Shown here one piece after another: positions 1 to 8,882 of a DNA stretch of 64,000 nucleotides. A program made the translations under genes and the position numbers. The stretch lies in NCBI RefSeq assembly GCF_000739915.1, contig NZ_BBJT01000001.1, positions 124,001 to 188,000 on the forward strand, read 5' to 3'. Position 1 is the first letter of the stretch. Every line of letters begins with the position of its first letter. The notes under the pieces are model-generated. The model was given only the letters and a program-made list of their open reading frames with translations, made no database searches and was not told where the DNA came from. This stretch comes from Paenibacillus chitinolyticus NBRC 15660 (lineage in GTDB: Bacteria > Bacillota > Bacilli > Paenibacillales > NBRC-103111).

Positions 1-1
1 C

Positions 2-781
2 GCAGTTGCCGGAGCGATCATGCAGGGCATGACGAGGAACCCCCTCGCGGACTCGGGTCTTCTCGGCCTGAACGCGGGCGCGGGTTTTATGCTGGCGCTC
101 TGCTTCGCTTTTTTTCCGGGCATGGCTTATTCCAAGATTATCCTCATGTCGTTTCTCGGTGCGGCCGGCGGAGCCGCGCTGATTTACGGGATCGGCTCCA
201 TAGCCAAAGGCGGCTTGACGCCGCTGCGGCTGGTTCTCGCGGGAGCGGCTTTGAGCGCTCTTCTTTCCGCGCTGAGCGAAGGGATCGCCTTATATTTCCA
301 TATCGGCCAGGACATCGCTTTCTGGTATGCGGGGGGCGTAAGCGGAACCACCTGGATTCAGCTCAAGGTCATGCTGCCGTGGTTTTTGGCCGCGCTGCTT
401 GGCGCCATCGCGCTTTCCCGTTCGATTACGATGCTCAGCCTGGGGGACGAAATCGCCAAAGGATTGGGGCAGCGGACCGGACTCGTTAAACTGGGCGGCA
501 CGGTCGTTGTTCTCATCCTCGCGGGAGCGTCCGTCTCCGTCGTCGGAGCGGTAGGCTTCGTCGGGCTGATCATTCCGCATCTGACGCGCTATCTGGTCGG
601 TGTGGATTACCGCTGGATCATACCGTGCTCCGCGGTGCTCGGCAGCCTGCTGGTCGTCGTGTCCGATCTGGCGGCCAGAATGATCCATCCCCCTTACGAA
701 ACACCCATCGGGGCGTTGATCGCACTAATCGGGGTTCCGTTCTTCCTCTACCTGACGCGCAAAGAAAGGAGGGAGCTGTAA
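2..781 (+). CDS. FecCD-type iron-siderophore ABC permease (5' truncated by window edge)
   Basis: This is an integral-membrane subunit that would move ferric siderophores across the cytoplasmic membrane. The reading frame is open from the first bases. The segment 'GAIMQGMTRNPLAD' is the conserved N-terminal third of FecCD proteins, so roughly the first 80 residues lie outside the window and the internal ATG at 20 is not the real start. Typical late motifs are visible: GAVGFVGLIIPHLTR near the coupling-helix region and a hydrophobic C-terminus. The stop codon directly abuts the GTG start of the next permease, so the two are translationally linked and likely form the heterodimer. The substrate cannot be told from the permease alone. 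Confidence 0.93.
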   Translation, partial: AVAGAIMQGMTRNPLADSGLLGLNAGAGFMLALCFAFFPGMAYSKIILMSFLGAAGGAALIYGIGSIAKGGLTPLRLVLAGAALSALLSALSEGIALYFHIGQDIAFWYAGGVSGTTWIQLKVMLPWFLAALLGAIALSRSITMLSLGDEIAKGLGQRTGLVKLGGTVVVLILAGASVSVVGAVGFVGLIIPHLTRYLVGVDYRWIIPCSAVLGSLLVVVSDLAARMIHPPYETPIGALIALIGVPFFLYLTRKERREL

Positions 782-1831
782 GTGAACCTGAATCTGGACT
801 ACTCGCCCATTATGGCACATGAGAAAAAGCGGAAAAGAAGAAATATCGCGATTCTCGTTATTTTCGGTCTGCTTCTTGTTCTTACGTTTGTCATCAGTAT
901 GAACATCGGCTTTATCCGGCTTTCGCCCATGGAGCTTTTTAAAACGCTCATCGGAGAAGGATCACGGAAGCAATCATTGATCCTGTTCGATTTCCGGCTG
1001 CCCCGTATCGTGCTTTCGATGCTTGCGGGGGCGGGCCTGGCGATATCCGGAGCCATTTTGCAGGGCATCTCGCGCAATGCGCTGGCCGATCCCGGAATTT
1101 TGGGCATCAATGCCGGAGCGGGCCTGGCGGTTCTGCTATTTATCTGCTTCTATCCCGCTGCGGCCGCGGCCCCGATCTTCCTGCTTCCCGTACTCGCTCT
1201 GGCGGGCGCAGGCGCGACGGCGGTGCTGATTTATACGCTTGCGTTCAAGCGTAACGAGGGGTTGTCTCCAACCCGGCTCCTGTTGTCGGGTATCGCCGTG
1301 GCGGCCGGAATCAGCGCCGCAACGATCGTACTGACGCTGCGGATTTCTCCGGAGAAATACCAGTTCGTAGCCACGTGGATGGCGGGAAGCATTTGGGGCA
1401 CGACCTGGAAGTTTGTGCTCGCGCTCCTGCCCTGGATCGTCATCCTGTCGATCTACGTATTCTGCAAAGCGCGGGTGCTCGATGTGCTCAATCTGGGCGA
1501 TCAGCTGGCTTCGGGACTTGGCGCTCCCGTTGAGAGGGAGCGGTTCCTGCTCCTCGCTTCCGCCGTCGGTCTCGCGGGCTCCTGCGTTGCGGTAAGCGGC
1601 GGAATCGGCTTCGTCGGGCTCATCGCCCCGCATCTGGCCCGCAGACTGGTGGGACCGGGCCACAAAGTCCTTCTCCCGGCCGCAGCCCTTGCCGGAGCGC
1701 TGCTTGTATGCGCAGCCGACACGCTCGGCCGCTGGGTGCTGCAGCCTTCCGAAATGCCTGCCGGAATTGTGGTCGCGGTCATCGGCGCTCCTTATTTCTT
1801 GTATCTGCTTGCGCGGTCCAAGACGGAGTAG
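782..1831 (+). CDS. FecCD-type iron-siderophore ABC permease
   Basis: Second permease subunit of the siderophore importer, 349 residues, the full length for the family. It starts at GTG immediately after the stop of the upstream permease; AAGGAGGG inside the end of that gene sits 8 nt before the GTG. A basic, cytoplasmic N-terminus (KKRKRR) precedes about nine membrane segments. The FecCD signature GAILQGISRNALADPGILGINAGA-like region and GGIGFVGLIAPHLARRLVG are present. With its neighbours (permease, ABC proteins, FecE-type ATPase and the binding lipoprotein at 6.5-7.6 kb) it makes a complete importer. Regulation by Fur is likely, but the operon promoter is outside the window. Confidence 0.95.
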   Translation: MNLNLDYSPIMAHEKKRKRRNIAILVIFGLLLVLTFVISMNIGFIRLSPMELFKTLIGEGSRKQSLILFDFRLPRIVLSMLAGAGLAISGAILQGISRNALADPGILGINAGAGLAVLLFICFYPAAAAAPIFLLPVLALAGAGATAVLIYTLAFKRNEGLSPTRLLLSGIAVAAGISAATIVLTLRISPEKYQFVATWMAGSIWGTTWKFVLALLPWIVILSIYVFCKARVLDVLNLGDQLASGLGAPVERERFLLLASAVGLAGSCVAVSGGIGFVGLIAPHLARRLVGPGHKVLLPAAALAGALLVCAADTLGRWVLQPSEMPAGIVVAVIGAPYFLYLLARSKTE

Positions 1832-1886
1832 AGGAGCCTGCCGGCTTATGCCGCCAAGGATGGTTTTACAGAAAGAGAGGTGCTTT

Positions 1887-3662
1887 ATGCTCCGCCGTTT
1901 TTTTGCCTATTACAAACCGTACAAAGGCTTGTTTATGCTCGATTTTAGCTGCGCAATTATAGCCGCCTTACTTGAGCTCGCTTTTCCGCTGGCGGTCAAC
2001 CGGGTCATCGACGATCTTCTGCCGAGCGGCAAATGGGAGTGGATCGCATGGGGCTGCGTAGGCCTTCTCGGCATTTATGTGATCAGCGCCGCCCTGAATT
2101 ACGTCGTCACTTATTGGGGGCACAAGCTCGGGATCAATATTGAAAGCGATATGCGCACCAAACTGTTTAACCACGTACAGAAACTCTCTTTCCGTTTCTT
2201 CGATAACAACAAAACGGGGCACCTCGTTTCGAGGATGACCAACGATTTGATGGATATCGGGGAGATCGCCCATCACGGGCCGGAAGATTTGTTTATAGCC
2301 GTGATGACCCTGGCGGGCGCATTCGGCATTATGCTAGGCATCAACTGGAAGCTGGCCGTTCTGACTTTTATTATCGTGCCGGGGATGATCTCGCTTTCGC
2401 TGTATTTCAGCCGCAAAATGTCGCTCGCTTTCGATAAAATGTTCGAATCCATTGCGGATTACAACGCCCGGGTGGAGAACAACGTCAGCGGCATCCGCGT
2501 CGTTCAAGCTTTTACGAACGAGAACTATGAAATCGCCAAGTTCGCTTCCAACAACGGGCAGTTCAGACGGAGCAAGCTTCTGGCTTACCGGATTATGGCT
2601 TGGAATTCATCTATCAGCTATCTGCTGATGAAAATCATTTCTTTGTTCGTTCTGCTGTGCGGAACATGGTTTGTGCTGGCGAAACAGATGAGCTACGGCG
2701 AATTCATTGCCTTCGTGATGCTTTCGAACGTGTTTCTCGGGCCGATCAAACAGATCAATTCCGTGATCGAAATGTATCCGAAAGGGATCGCCGGTTTCAA
2801 AAGATATCTCGAAATCTTGGAGCTTGAACCCGATGTCGCCGATGCCCCGGATGCGCGGGACGTTGACCGGCTTGCGGGAAATATCCGGTATCGGAATGTG
2901 AGCTTCGGCTACGAAAACAAGGAAACCGTGCTGAACGGACTGAACCTGTCCATCCGGCCCGGGGAAACGGTCGCTTTCGTCGGCCCTTCGGGCGCGGGTA
3001 AAACGACCTTGTGCAGCCTCCTTCCGAGGTTTTACGAAGTGACGGACGGCGCCATCACGATTGACGGCATCGATGTCCGCGAGATGAAGCTGGAATCGCT
3101 GCGTTCCCATATCGGAATCGTCCAGCAGGAGGTGTTCTTGTTCGACGGCACCATCCGTGAAAATATCGCTTACGGCAAGTTGGGGGCTTCCGACGGAGAA
3201 ATCCGGGAGGCGGCGAAAAGAGCCCAGCTCGAAGAGCTGATCCTATCCCTGCCCGAAGGGCTGGATACGCGGATCGGCGAACGGGGAGTGAAGCTCTCCG
3301 GCGGACAGAAGCAGCGGCTTTCCATCGCACGCATGTTTTTGAAAAATCCGCCGATCTTGATTCTCGACGAGGCGACTTCGGCACTGGACAGCGAGACCGA
3401 AGCGGTCATTCAGGAAGCGCTCTGGGAGCTTTCGAAAGGACGGACAACGCTGATTATCGCGCACAGGCTCGCTACGGTGAAGCATGCCGACCGCATCGTC
3501 GTGGTCTCGAAAGAGGGCATCGCCGAACAGGGAAGCCACGAAGAGCTGCTTGCCGGGGGCGGTGCCTACAGCAAGCTGTACGCGGCGCAATTCGGCGCCG
3601 AGCTGCTTAACAAGCTCGGAAGCGCAATACCGCGCGAAGAACGGGCTGCCGGAACGGTTTAA
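1887..3662 (+). CDS. ABC transporter, fused permease/ATPase (type IV exporter fold)
   Basis: A 591-residue half transporter with an N-terminal six-helix membrane domain (about residues 15-310) and a C-terminal ATPase (about 340-575). Walker A GPSGAGKTT, signature LSGGQKQRLSIAR and Walker B ILILDEATSALD are intact. An AGAGAGG ribosome site precedes the ATG at 1887; the frame is open further upstream but that part overlaps the preceding permease. The fold is that of exporters, yet the gene lies 55 nt behind two importer permeases and before the importer ATPase. It could secrete the siderophore, or work in uptake as known for mycobacterial IrtAB; sequence alone does not decide. It probably acts as a homodimer. 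Confidence 0.93.
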   Translation: MLRRFFAYYKPYKGLFMLDFSCAIIAALLELAFPLAVNRVIDDLLPSGKWEWIAWGCVGLLGIYVISAALNYVVTYWGHKLGINIESDMRTKLFNHVQKLSFRFFDNNKTGHLVSRMTNDLMDIGEIAHHGPEDLFIAVMTLAGAFGIMLGINWKLAVLTFIIVPGMISLSLYFSRKMSLAFDKMFESIADYNARVENNVSGIRVVQAFTNENYEIAKFASNNGQFRRSKLLAYRIMAWNSSISYLLMKIISLFVLLCGTWFVLAKQMSYGEFIAFVMLSNVFLGPIKQINSVIEMYPKGIAGFKRYLEILELEPDVADAPDARDVDRLAGNIRYRNVSFGYENKETVLNGLNLSIRPGETVAFVGPSGAGKTTLCSLLPRFYEVTDGAITIDGIDVREMKLESLRSHIGIVQQEVFLFDGTIRENIAYGKLGASDGEIREAAKRAQLEELILSLPEGLDTRIGERGVKLSGGQKQRLSIARMFLKNPPILILDEATSALDSETEAVIQEALWELSKGRTTLIIAHRLATVKHADRIVVVSKEGIAEQGSHEELLAGGGAYSKLYAAQFGAELLNKLGSAIPREERAAGTV

Positions 3663-3834
3663 GATCACGCTTCGCGTTCTTGCCAGGTGAGCCCCGGAGT
3701 TGGAAGCGCAAGCTTTATCCCGCGGCATACGTCTCATTGTTTTACATAAAGAACAGACGAGAACTTACAGGATTACAGGGAAGGACGCTTGTCGTCTCTT
3801 ATACGGAAAGGCAAAACCAAGGAGGGAATATCCG

Positions 3835-4638
3835 ATGACGTTAGTACAGGAAAGGCTGCATACTTCCGGCCTGCATATCGGTTACGGGGATCTCAGTATC
3901 GTGAACGATCTGAATATTTCCATTCCGCAGGGTAAAATAACCGCGCTGGTAGGCGCGAACGGTTCCGGAAAGTCGACCATCCTGAAAACGATGGCGCGGC
4001 TCATGAAACCGGCTTCGGGCGGCGTGCTGCTCGACGGGGTGTCGATCCACAGCAAATCTACGCGGGAAGTGGCCAAAGAACTGGCCATTCTGCCGCAGAA
4101 TCCGTCGGCGCCTGCCGGATTGACGGTTACGGAGCTGGTCGCTTACGGCAGGTACCCCCACCAGTCCGGATTCGGCACGGTTAGTTCGGAGGATAAGCGT
4201 GTGATCAGCTGGGCTTTGGAAGTAACGGGGATGATGCAGTTCCACGCAAGACCCGTGGATCAGCTTTCCGGCGGGCAGAGACAGCGCGCCTGGATCGCCA
4301 TGGCGCTCGCCCAGCAGACGGATATTCTCTTCCTGGACGAACCGACCACTTTTCTGGATATGGCCCACCAGCTTGAAGTTCTTCAACTGCTGCATAAGCT
4401 GAACAGCGAGGAGAAGAGAACGATCGTGATGGTGATTCACGATCTGAATCACGCTTCCCGGTATGCCCAGCATATCGTGGCCATCAAATCCGGCAGCGTG
4501 ATTTGCGAAGGTTCCCCCGCTGACGTGATGAACCAAGATATGCTGCGCGAAGTGTTCTCGATTCATGCGGACATCGTAACCGACCCGCGCACGGGGGTTC
4601 CGCTGTGTCTGCCGTATGAACTGGCGCCGGAAGCGTGA
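3835..4638 (+). CDS. Iron-siderophore ABC transporter ATPase (FecE/FhuC type)
   Basis: Cytoplasmic ATPase of 267 residues that should power the FecCD permeases. Walker [10 protein letters not shown], signature [17 protein letters not shown] and Walker [13 protein letters not shown] are all present, and the sequence shows the FhuC/FecE-like [14 protein letters not shown] stretch after the Q-loop. GGAGGG lies 8 nt before the ATG at 3835. The preceding 172-nt gap shows no obvious terminator, so read-through from the upstream transporter genes is plausible. The gene ends just before a bidirectional terminator shared with the convergent regulator gene. Confidence 0.95.
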   Translation: MTLVQERLHTSGLHIGYGDLSIVNDLNISIPQGKITALVGANGSGKSTILKTMARLMKPASGGVLLDGVSIHSKSTREVAKELAILPQNPSAPAGLTVTELVAYGRYPHQSGFGTVSSEDKRVISWALEVTGMMQFHARPVDQLSGGQRQRAWIAMALAQQTDILFLDEPTTFLDMAHQLEVLQLLHKLNSEEKRTIVMVIHDLNHASRYAQHIVAIKSGSVICEGSPADVMNQDMLREVFSIHADIVTDPRTGVPLCLPYELAPEA

Positions 4639-4658
4639 CAAGTCCCTGTACGAAACAA

Positions 4659-4692
4659 AACCTGCCGATCCATTTGCGATCGGCAGGTTTTT
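4659..4692. terminator. Bidirectional intrinsic terminator
   Basis: A perfect 10-bp stem (CCTGCCGATC / GATCGGCAGG, arms 4661-4670 and 4678-4687) is flanked by AAAA on the left and TTTTT on the right. It separates the convergent ATPase and AraC-type genes and can end transcription from both sides. Confidence 0.9.
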
Positions 4693-6410
4693 CAGCTTTC
4701 TTCCGGCTTGCGGCCGGGTTGTACGCCGCCATGAGGGGGTACGATCTGCTCCTTGCCGAGCAGACGGGGGAGTTCGTCGAGGAATTTCTCCGTCGTCGTG
4801 GCGTCGGCGAAATTCCACTCGTCCGCTTCGACTGCGTAGCAGCGGCCGCTGCGGACCGCGCGAAGCTCCGTCCAGAGAGGAGACCTCATGAACTCGGTGG
4901 CGGCGCTGCGGCTTCCGGCATCTGTGGGGAGCAGCATAAATATCCGGTCGCCCGCATAATCTTTTATCTCTTCCGGCAGAAGTTCGAGATAAGACAGTTT
5001 CTTATCGAGAAGCCTGCGCGTCCTGCCCGCAGGCCGGAAACCGTCCGGATGGTAGAGCATGGAGGACAGCCCGATGGTGCCCATCACAAAAAAGCGGTCT
5101 CTTGCAAATGTGAACACGGATGCGGTCTCGTCGGGCTGAAGGGAGGCTCGAAGCCGGCTCCACATGGCGGCGGCTTTCTCCTCATAGCGGGCGAGCCAAT
5201 TTTCCGCTTCCCGGCGTCTGCCGAGAATTGTCCCCAGCAGTCCGATCCGCTCGTCAAGCGGGGCGAAAGAGTCAAACGTGAGCGTGGGTGCGATCCCGCG
5301 AAGCGTGTCATACTGCGATTCGTCATCGCTGGAGACGATAATAAGGTCGGGTTTCAGCGCCTCGGTAACGGCGGGATTGATCGGGAAGCCGATATCCTTG
5401 ACGGGAGACTTAAGGCGGCGGGTCTGATTAATCCACGGATAGCCTCCGCCTATGGCTTCCACGCCGAGAACGGCGAGATCGCCGAATGTTTCCCCATGGT
5501 AAATGATCCTGCGGGGGAGCGCCGGAATCTCGACCTCATGACCCGTCCAGTCTCTAATACGGGTCCGCTTTTGCACGGATTGGCTGTATTGTCTCGGTGT
5601 AATGCCGGTCACCTGCCGGAATCGGCGGTTGAAGTAATATTCGTCGGCAAAGCCGACCCGTCTCGCGATTTCCCGCAGAGGTTCCCGTGTAGTTCGAAGC
5701 CATTCCTTGGCTTTCTCGATTCTAAGCTCATTCAGGTAATCCAAGGGCTTTTTCCCGGTCAACTCCTGAAAGATCGTGCTGTATTGCCAATGGGGGACAC
5801 GAGCTTGCTCAGCCAGAAATTTTACCGTAATGGGCCGCCTGTAATGCTCCTGAATGTAGCGGATACTGTTCTCCACCGCGTGCGTGCAGCTTGAAGGCTC
5901 GGGGCTGTTCACGTTGTGTTCCAGCAGAAATCCCATCAATTCCTGAAACTGAAGCTGCCGGTAAAAGTGCTGAAGTTCTCCGGACGGCTCGGACTCCGTC
6001 AGCAGATCGGCAAGACGCACGGCTCTCGCGAAAGGATAGACGGACCATTCCACGCGGCCCAGAACGAGCGGTTTCAGGTATAAAGCCGTATGGGTGCCTT
6101 GGCAGTAAACGATCCGGCACGTGATACGGTAGTACGTCAGGCACCGGTCGCTGTCCATCCTGAGCCGGTAGGAAGTACCCGGCGGAATCATGTAGCATTT
6201 GTCGGGAGCGCAGAAGAAGGTTTCATCCGCCACTCTCAGCGTGCCGGTGCCGGCGGTGATGAGCAGAAGAGTATGTATATCCGGTTTTTCGTCCTCGTCA
6301 AATTCGGGCACTGCCGCCGGTTCGCAGGTACCGGGCATGATTTTGTCGGCAGCCGTGAACTGGAACAGGAGAGAACCGAGAGAAAGAGAGCCGGTCTCGG
6401 AAAAGGCCAT
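4692..6410 (-). CDS. AraC-family regulator fused to FecB-like siderophore-binding domain (Btr type)
   Basis: A 572-residue cytoplasmic protein: N-terminal cupin-like sensing region, AraC double helix-turn-helix at about 175-280, and a C-terminal FecB/TroA-like binding domain (about 285-550). This is the layout of Bacillus Btr, which activates siderophore uptake when its binding domain holds the ferric siderophore. The C-terminal domain resembles the lipoprotein encoded next door (shared GETF.DL..LGV core), so both probably see the same ligand. The start at 6410 is preferred: AGGATG precedes it, and a longer frame would run through the Fur box. The likely targets are the importer genes here. 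No signal peptide is visible. Confidence 0.9.
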   Translation of the reverse strand: MAFSETGSLSLGSLLFQFTAADKIMPGTCEPAAVPEFDEDEKPDIHTLLLITAGTGTLRVADETFFCAPDKCYMIPPGTSYRLRMDSDRCLTYYRITCRIVYCQGTHTALYLKPLVLGRVEWSVYPFARAVRLADLLTESEPSGELQHFYRQLQFQELMGFLLEHNVNSPEPSSCTHAVENSIRYIQEHYRRPITVKFLAEQARVPHWQYSTIFQELTGKKPLDYLNELRIEKAKEWLRTTREPLREIARRVGFADEYYFNRRFRQVTGITPRQYSQSVQKRTRIRDWTGHEVEIPALPRRIIYHGETFGDLAVLGVEAIGGGYPWINQTRRLKSPVKDIGFPINPAVTEALKPDLIIVSSDDESQYDTLRGIAPTLTFDSFAPLDERIGLLGTILGRRREAENWLARYEEKAAAMWSRLRASLQPDETASVFTFARDRFFVMGTIGLSSMLYHPDGFRPAGRTRRLLDKKLSYLELLPEEIKDYAGDRIFMLLPTDAGSRSAATEFMRSPLWTELRAVRSGRCYAVEADEWNFADATTTEKFLDELPRLLGKEQIVPPHGGVQPGRKPEES

Positions 6411-6430
6411 GATATCACATCCTATATGAA

Positions 6431-6449
6431 ATTGATAATCATTATCAAT
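6431..6449. promoter_or_regulatory. Fur box
   Basis: ATTGATAATCATTATCAAT is a perfect 9-1-9 inverted repeat containing the Bacillus Fur core TGATAATNATTATCA. It lies 21 nt upstream of the AraC/FecB regulator start, so the regulator should be repressed by iron-loaded Fur. Confidence 0.92.
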
Positions 6450-6469
6450 CAAATCCATTGTAACTAAAA

Positions 6470-6508
6470 CAAAGAAGCTTTTCAACAGAGGTTGAAAGCT
6501 TCTTTTTG
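6470..6508 (-). terminator. Intrinsic terminator of the siderophore-binding protein gene
   Basis: Arms at about 6471-6486 and 6491-6505 pair almost perfectly (one bulge) around AGAG. On the minus strand a T-rich tail follows. It ends the gene starting at 7560 and insulates the Fur-box promoter of the regulator. Confidence 0.75.
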
Positions 6509-6561
6509 AATAAACGGCTGAATTGTTACGCTTCGGAAGGGCGTTTGCCGTCAGGGTAGGC

Positions 6562-7560
6562 TTATTTTTTGAGCAGAACCGGAATTTCGTTCAACAGCCA
6601 TTCCCGTGTAGCGGCGTCACTGCCGGATTTGAGAATGTCAAGCGTGTAGACGTGTCCGTTCTTCACGGCCGGAAGATCGAGCCAAATCCGGCTTTTCAGA
6701 AGTTCTTCCGTCGACTGCTGCGCTTCTTTGACTACCGGGGTCAGAATAAAGATCCGGTCCCCGGCTATTTTGGGGAGTACCTCCGGCGAAATTTGCTTGA
6801 AGCCCGCTTTTTCGTCCAGCATATCCTGGATCGGCGGAGTCGGCAGAAATCCGTTCTTGTCGTAAAGAACCTGAGAGAGTCCCGTGCTTGCCATCACAAA
6901 CAGCCGGTTGCCGGGATAATAAGTGAAAACGGAAGCTGTCTCGCCGGGTTTGATTCCCGCGTCACGCAGGGTCTTCCACATCGCTTCCGAACGTGTATCG
7001 TAATCGGCCAGCCATTTTTCCGCCTCCGGCTTTTTGCCCAGAAGATCGCCGAGCTGAAGAAGCCGCTCCTTCATGGGCAGGAACGTATTGAACATGAGCG
7101 TAGGTGCGATTTTGTTCAACTGCTCGTATTCTTTCTCGTCAGTGCTGCCCGTGAGGATAAGATCCGGGGCCAGCTCCAGCACTTTCTCCAGGTTAATGGG
7201 AAAACCGATGTCCGTAATGTTCTTATGTTTGTCCGCATATACCGTGCCTGACAGCCAAGTGGTTGCCGTCCCGACGGCCTGCACGCCCAGTGCGTCCAGA
7301 TCGCTGAACGTTTCCCCGTAAAAAATGACTTTCTTGGCGGCGGCCGGAATTTCGGCCGTATGCCCTTTGTAATCCGTAACCTTGCGGGGAGAGGCGGCGG
7401 ATTTATCGGCAGCGGCGGTGGGAGTGCCGGCAGGATTCGCGGTTTGTTTGCTTGCGGTATCACCGGTTTTCTGGGAACCGGATCCGGCGCATCCGCTTAA
7501 TAAAGCGGCGCTTAGTATCGCAGTGAAAAATAAGGTAGAAACAGGTCTTGCCAAGTTCAT
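6562..7560 (-). CDS. Iron-siderophore substrate-binding lipoprotein
   Basis: A 332-residue surface lipoprotein that should capture ferric siderophore for the FecCD/FecE importer. The N-terminus MNLARPVSTLFFTAIL is followed by the lipobox LLSGC with the acylated cysteine at residue 24, then a low-complexity T/A/S linker and a FecB-type clamshell (about 70-330). GGAGG lies 11 nt before the ATG at 7560; the in-frame ATG at 7578 lacks such a site. A Fur box sits about 35 nt upstream. The importer permeases lie on the other side of the regulator, so the system is split over two opposing units. Confidence 0.94.
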   Translation of the reverse strand: MNLARPVSTLFFTAILSAALLSGCAGSGSQKTGDTASKQTANPAGTPTAAADKSAASPRKVTDYKGHTAEIPAAAKKVIFYGETFSDLDALGVQAVGTATTWLSGTVYADKHKNITDIGFPINLEKVLELAPDLILTGSTDEKEYEQLNKIAPTLMFNTFLPMKERLLQLGDLLGKKPEAEKWLADYDTRSEAMWKTLRDAGIKPGETASVFTYYPGNRLFVMASTGLSQVLYDKNGFLPTPPIQDMLDEKAGFKQISPEVLPKIAGDRIFILTPVVKEAQQSTEELLKSRIWLDLPAVKNGHVYTLDILKSGSDAATREWLLNEIPVLLKK

Positions 7561-7592
7561 GAGTCGGTCAGCCTCCATCGGTCTTATATAAC

Positions 7593-7611
7593 GATAATGA
7601 GAATCATTATC
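7593..7611. promoter_or_regulatory. Fur box
   Basis: GATAATGAGAATCATTATC matches the classical 19-bp Fur consensus GATAATGATAATCATTATC at 18 of 19 positions. It is placed to repress the binding-lipoprotein gene when iron is plentiful. Confidence 0.93.
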
Positions 7612-7857
7612 GGTTGGTGTTATCATAGCGTACCCGGATGCGGCCGACAATGGACAAATCCGTGACGCGACTTTTGATTTTGTACAAAAACGACGGCGAA
7701 GTCTCATGCGCGTTCTGCCGAAAAAGAATGCCGGCTCATTTTAAATCGCAAACGGCCGGATCATCGCTTTTATTGCTTCACATCCATCCTTCGGCCCCCA
7801 TCTAACCGTATATGTGCTAAGATTTTCTCAATGAACGAATGGGAAGGAGAAAACAGA

Positions 7858-8757
7858 ATGAACCCGATAAAATTCGGCAGTCTTGTCGTTACAGCCACGC
7901 TCCTTATGGGGTCTTCCTTTGCGGTTGGCAAAATGGGACTCGCCTATGTTTCGCCGCTGCTGTTAGTGGGAGTCCGTTTTACGCTGGCCGGGGCTCTGAT
8001 GGCCCTGTGGGTCTTGGGCACAAGAAGGCGAATGCCGCAGACAGCCTCGGGGTGGGGGCGGATCGCCTTGATCGGCCTTTTTCAGACCACGGGAGTGATG
8101 GCGTGTATTTTTCTGAGCCTGAGAACGATATCCGCCGGAGAGTCGTCGCTGCTAACCTTTGTGAATCCGCTGCTGGTCGCGCTGCTGGGCACTCTTTTTC
8201 TCGGGATGAAGTACCGGTGGTCCCAGTGGGCCGGCGTAGGGATCGGATTTCTCGGAGTCGCGGTGACGCTCGGGCTGCAGCTGGATTTAAAAACAGGCAC
8301 CCTGTTCGGGCTGGGCTCCGCCGTATTCTGGGCGGCCGCAACGCTGCTCGTCAAACGCTGGAGCGCTTCTTTCGACATCTGGGTCATGACCGCTTTTCAA
8401 ATGCTGGCTGGCGGGCTGGCGCTGCTTGTACTCGGCCTACTGTTGGAAAAGCCGCTTTTTGTGCTGAATGCCGAGTCGATAGGGATCATCCTGTATCTCG
8501 CGGTACTGGGATCCATTGTGCAGTTTGCGGCCTGGTATTATCTGCTGAGCAGGGGAGATCCCGGAAAGACGAGCGCGTTTCTTTTTCTGGCCCCGTTCTT
8601 CGGCGTGCTTTCGGGCTGGCTGCTGCTGGGTGAGGCCGTCCGCTCTTATGTGTACGTAGGAGGTCTGCTGATTTTCGCCGGTATCTTTCTCGTAAACTGG
8701 GCGCCTGCCCGAACCGGTGCCGGGTCGGCCCGTTTTGAAGAAGACCGTTCCGCCTGA
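7858..8757 (+). CDS. EamA-family (DMT superfamily) transporter
   Basis: A 299-residue membrane protein with about ten hydrophobic helices in two EamA repeats (GSSFAVGKMGLAYVSPLLLVGVRF near the start; a second repeat beginning around residue 150). Family members export amino acids or other metabolites; the substrate here is unknown. The ATG at 7858 is chosen because GGAAGGAG precedes it by 7 nt, while the in-frame ATG at 7831 has no such site. It stands alone between the iron block and a secreted glucanase gene. Confidence 0.9.
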   Translation: MNPIKFGSLVVTATLLMGSSFAVGKMGLAYVSPLLLVGVRFTLAGALMALWVLGTRRRMPQTASGWGRIALIGLFQTTGVMACIFLSLRTISAGESSLLTFVNPLLVALLGTLFLGMKYRWSQWAGVGIGFLGVAVTLGLQLDLKTGTLFGLGSAVFWAAATLLVKRWSASFDIWVMTAFQMLAGGLALLVLGLLLEKPLFVLNAESIGIILYLAVLGSIVQFAAWYYLLSRGDPGKTSAFLFLAPFFGVLSGWLLLGEAVRSYVYVGGLLIFAGIFLVNWAPARTGAGSARFEEDRSA

Positions 8758-8882
8758 TCAGCCGAGGGTCTGGTTCGAAAACCAAAATATGGAGAATAAA
8801 CCTGTAATCCGGAACCTGTTTTTAAGGGCGGGAAGGCAGTATGATGAACACGGGATTGCAATTAGGAAAAGGGGGATCATGG

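Noticed and set aside
4635-5894. Long plus-strand frame opposite the AraC/FecB regulator
   Set aside because: It is antisense to a gene with clear domains, has no ribosome site and no protein-like features; high GC in third positions explains the open frame.
6185-6485. Earlier start at 6485 for the AraC/FecB regulator
   Set aside because: It would place the Fur box inside the coding region and has no ribosome site; AGGATG before ATG 6410 is better.
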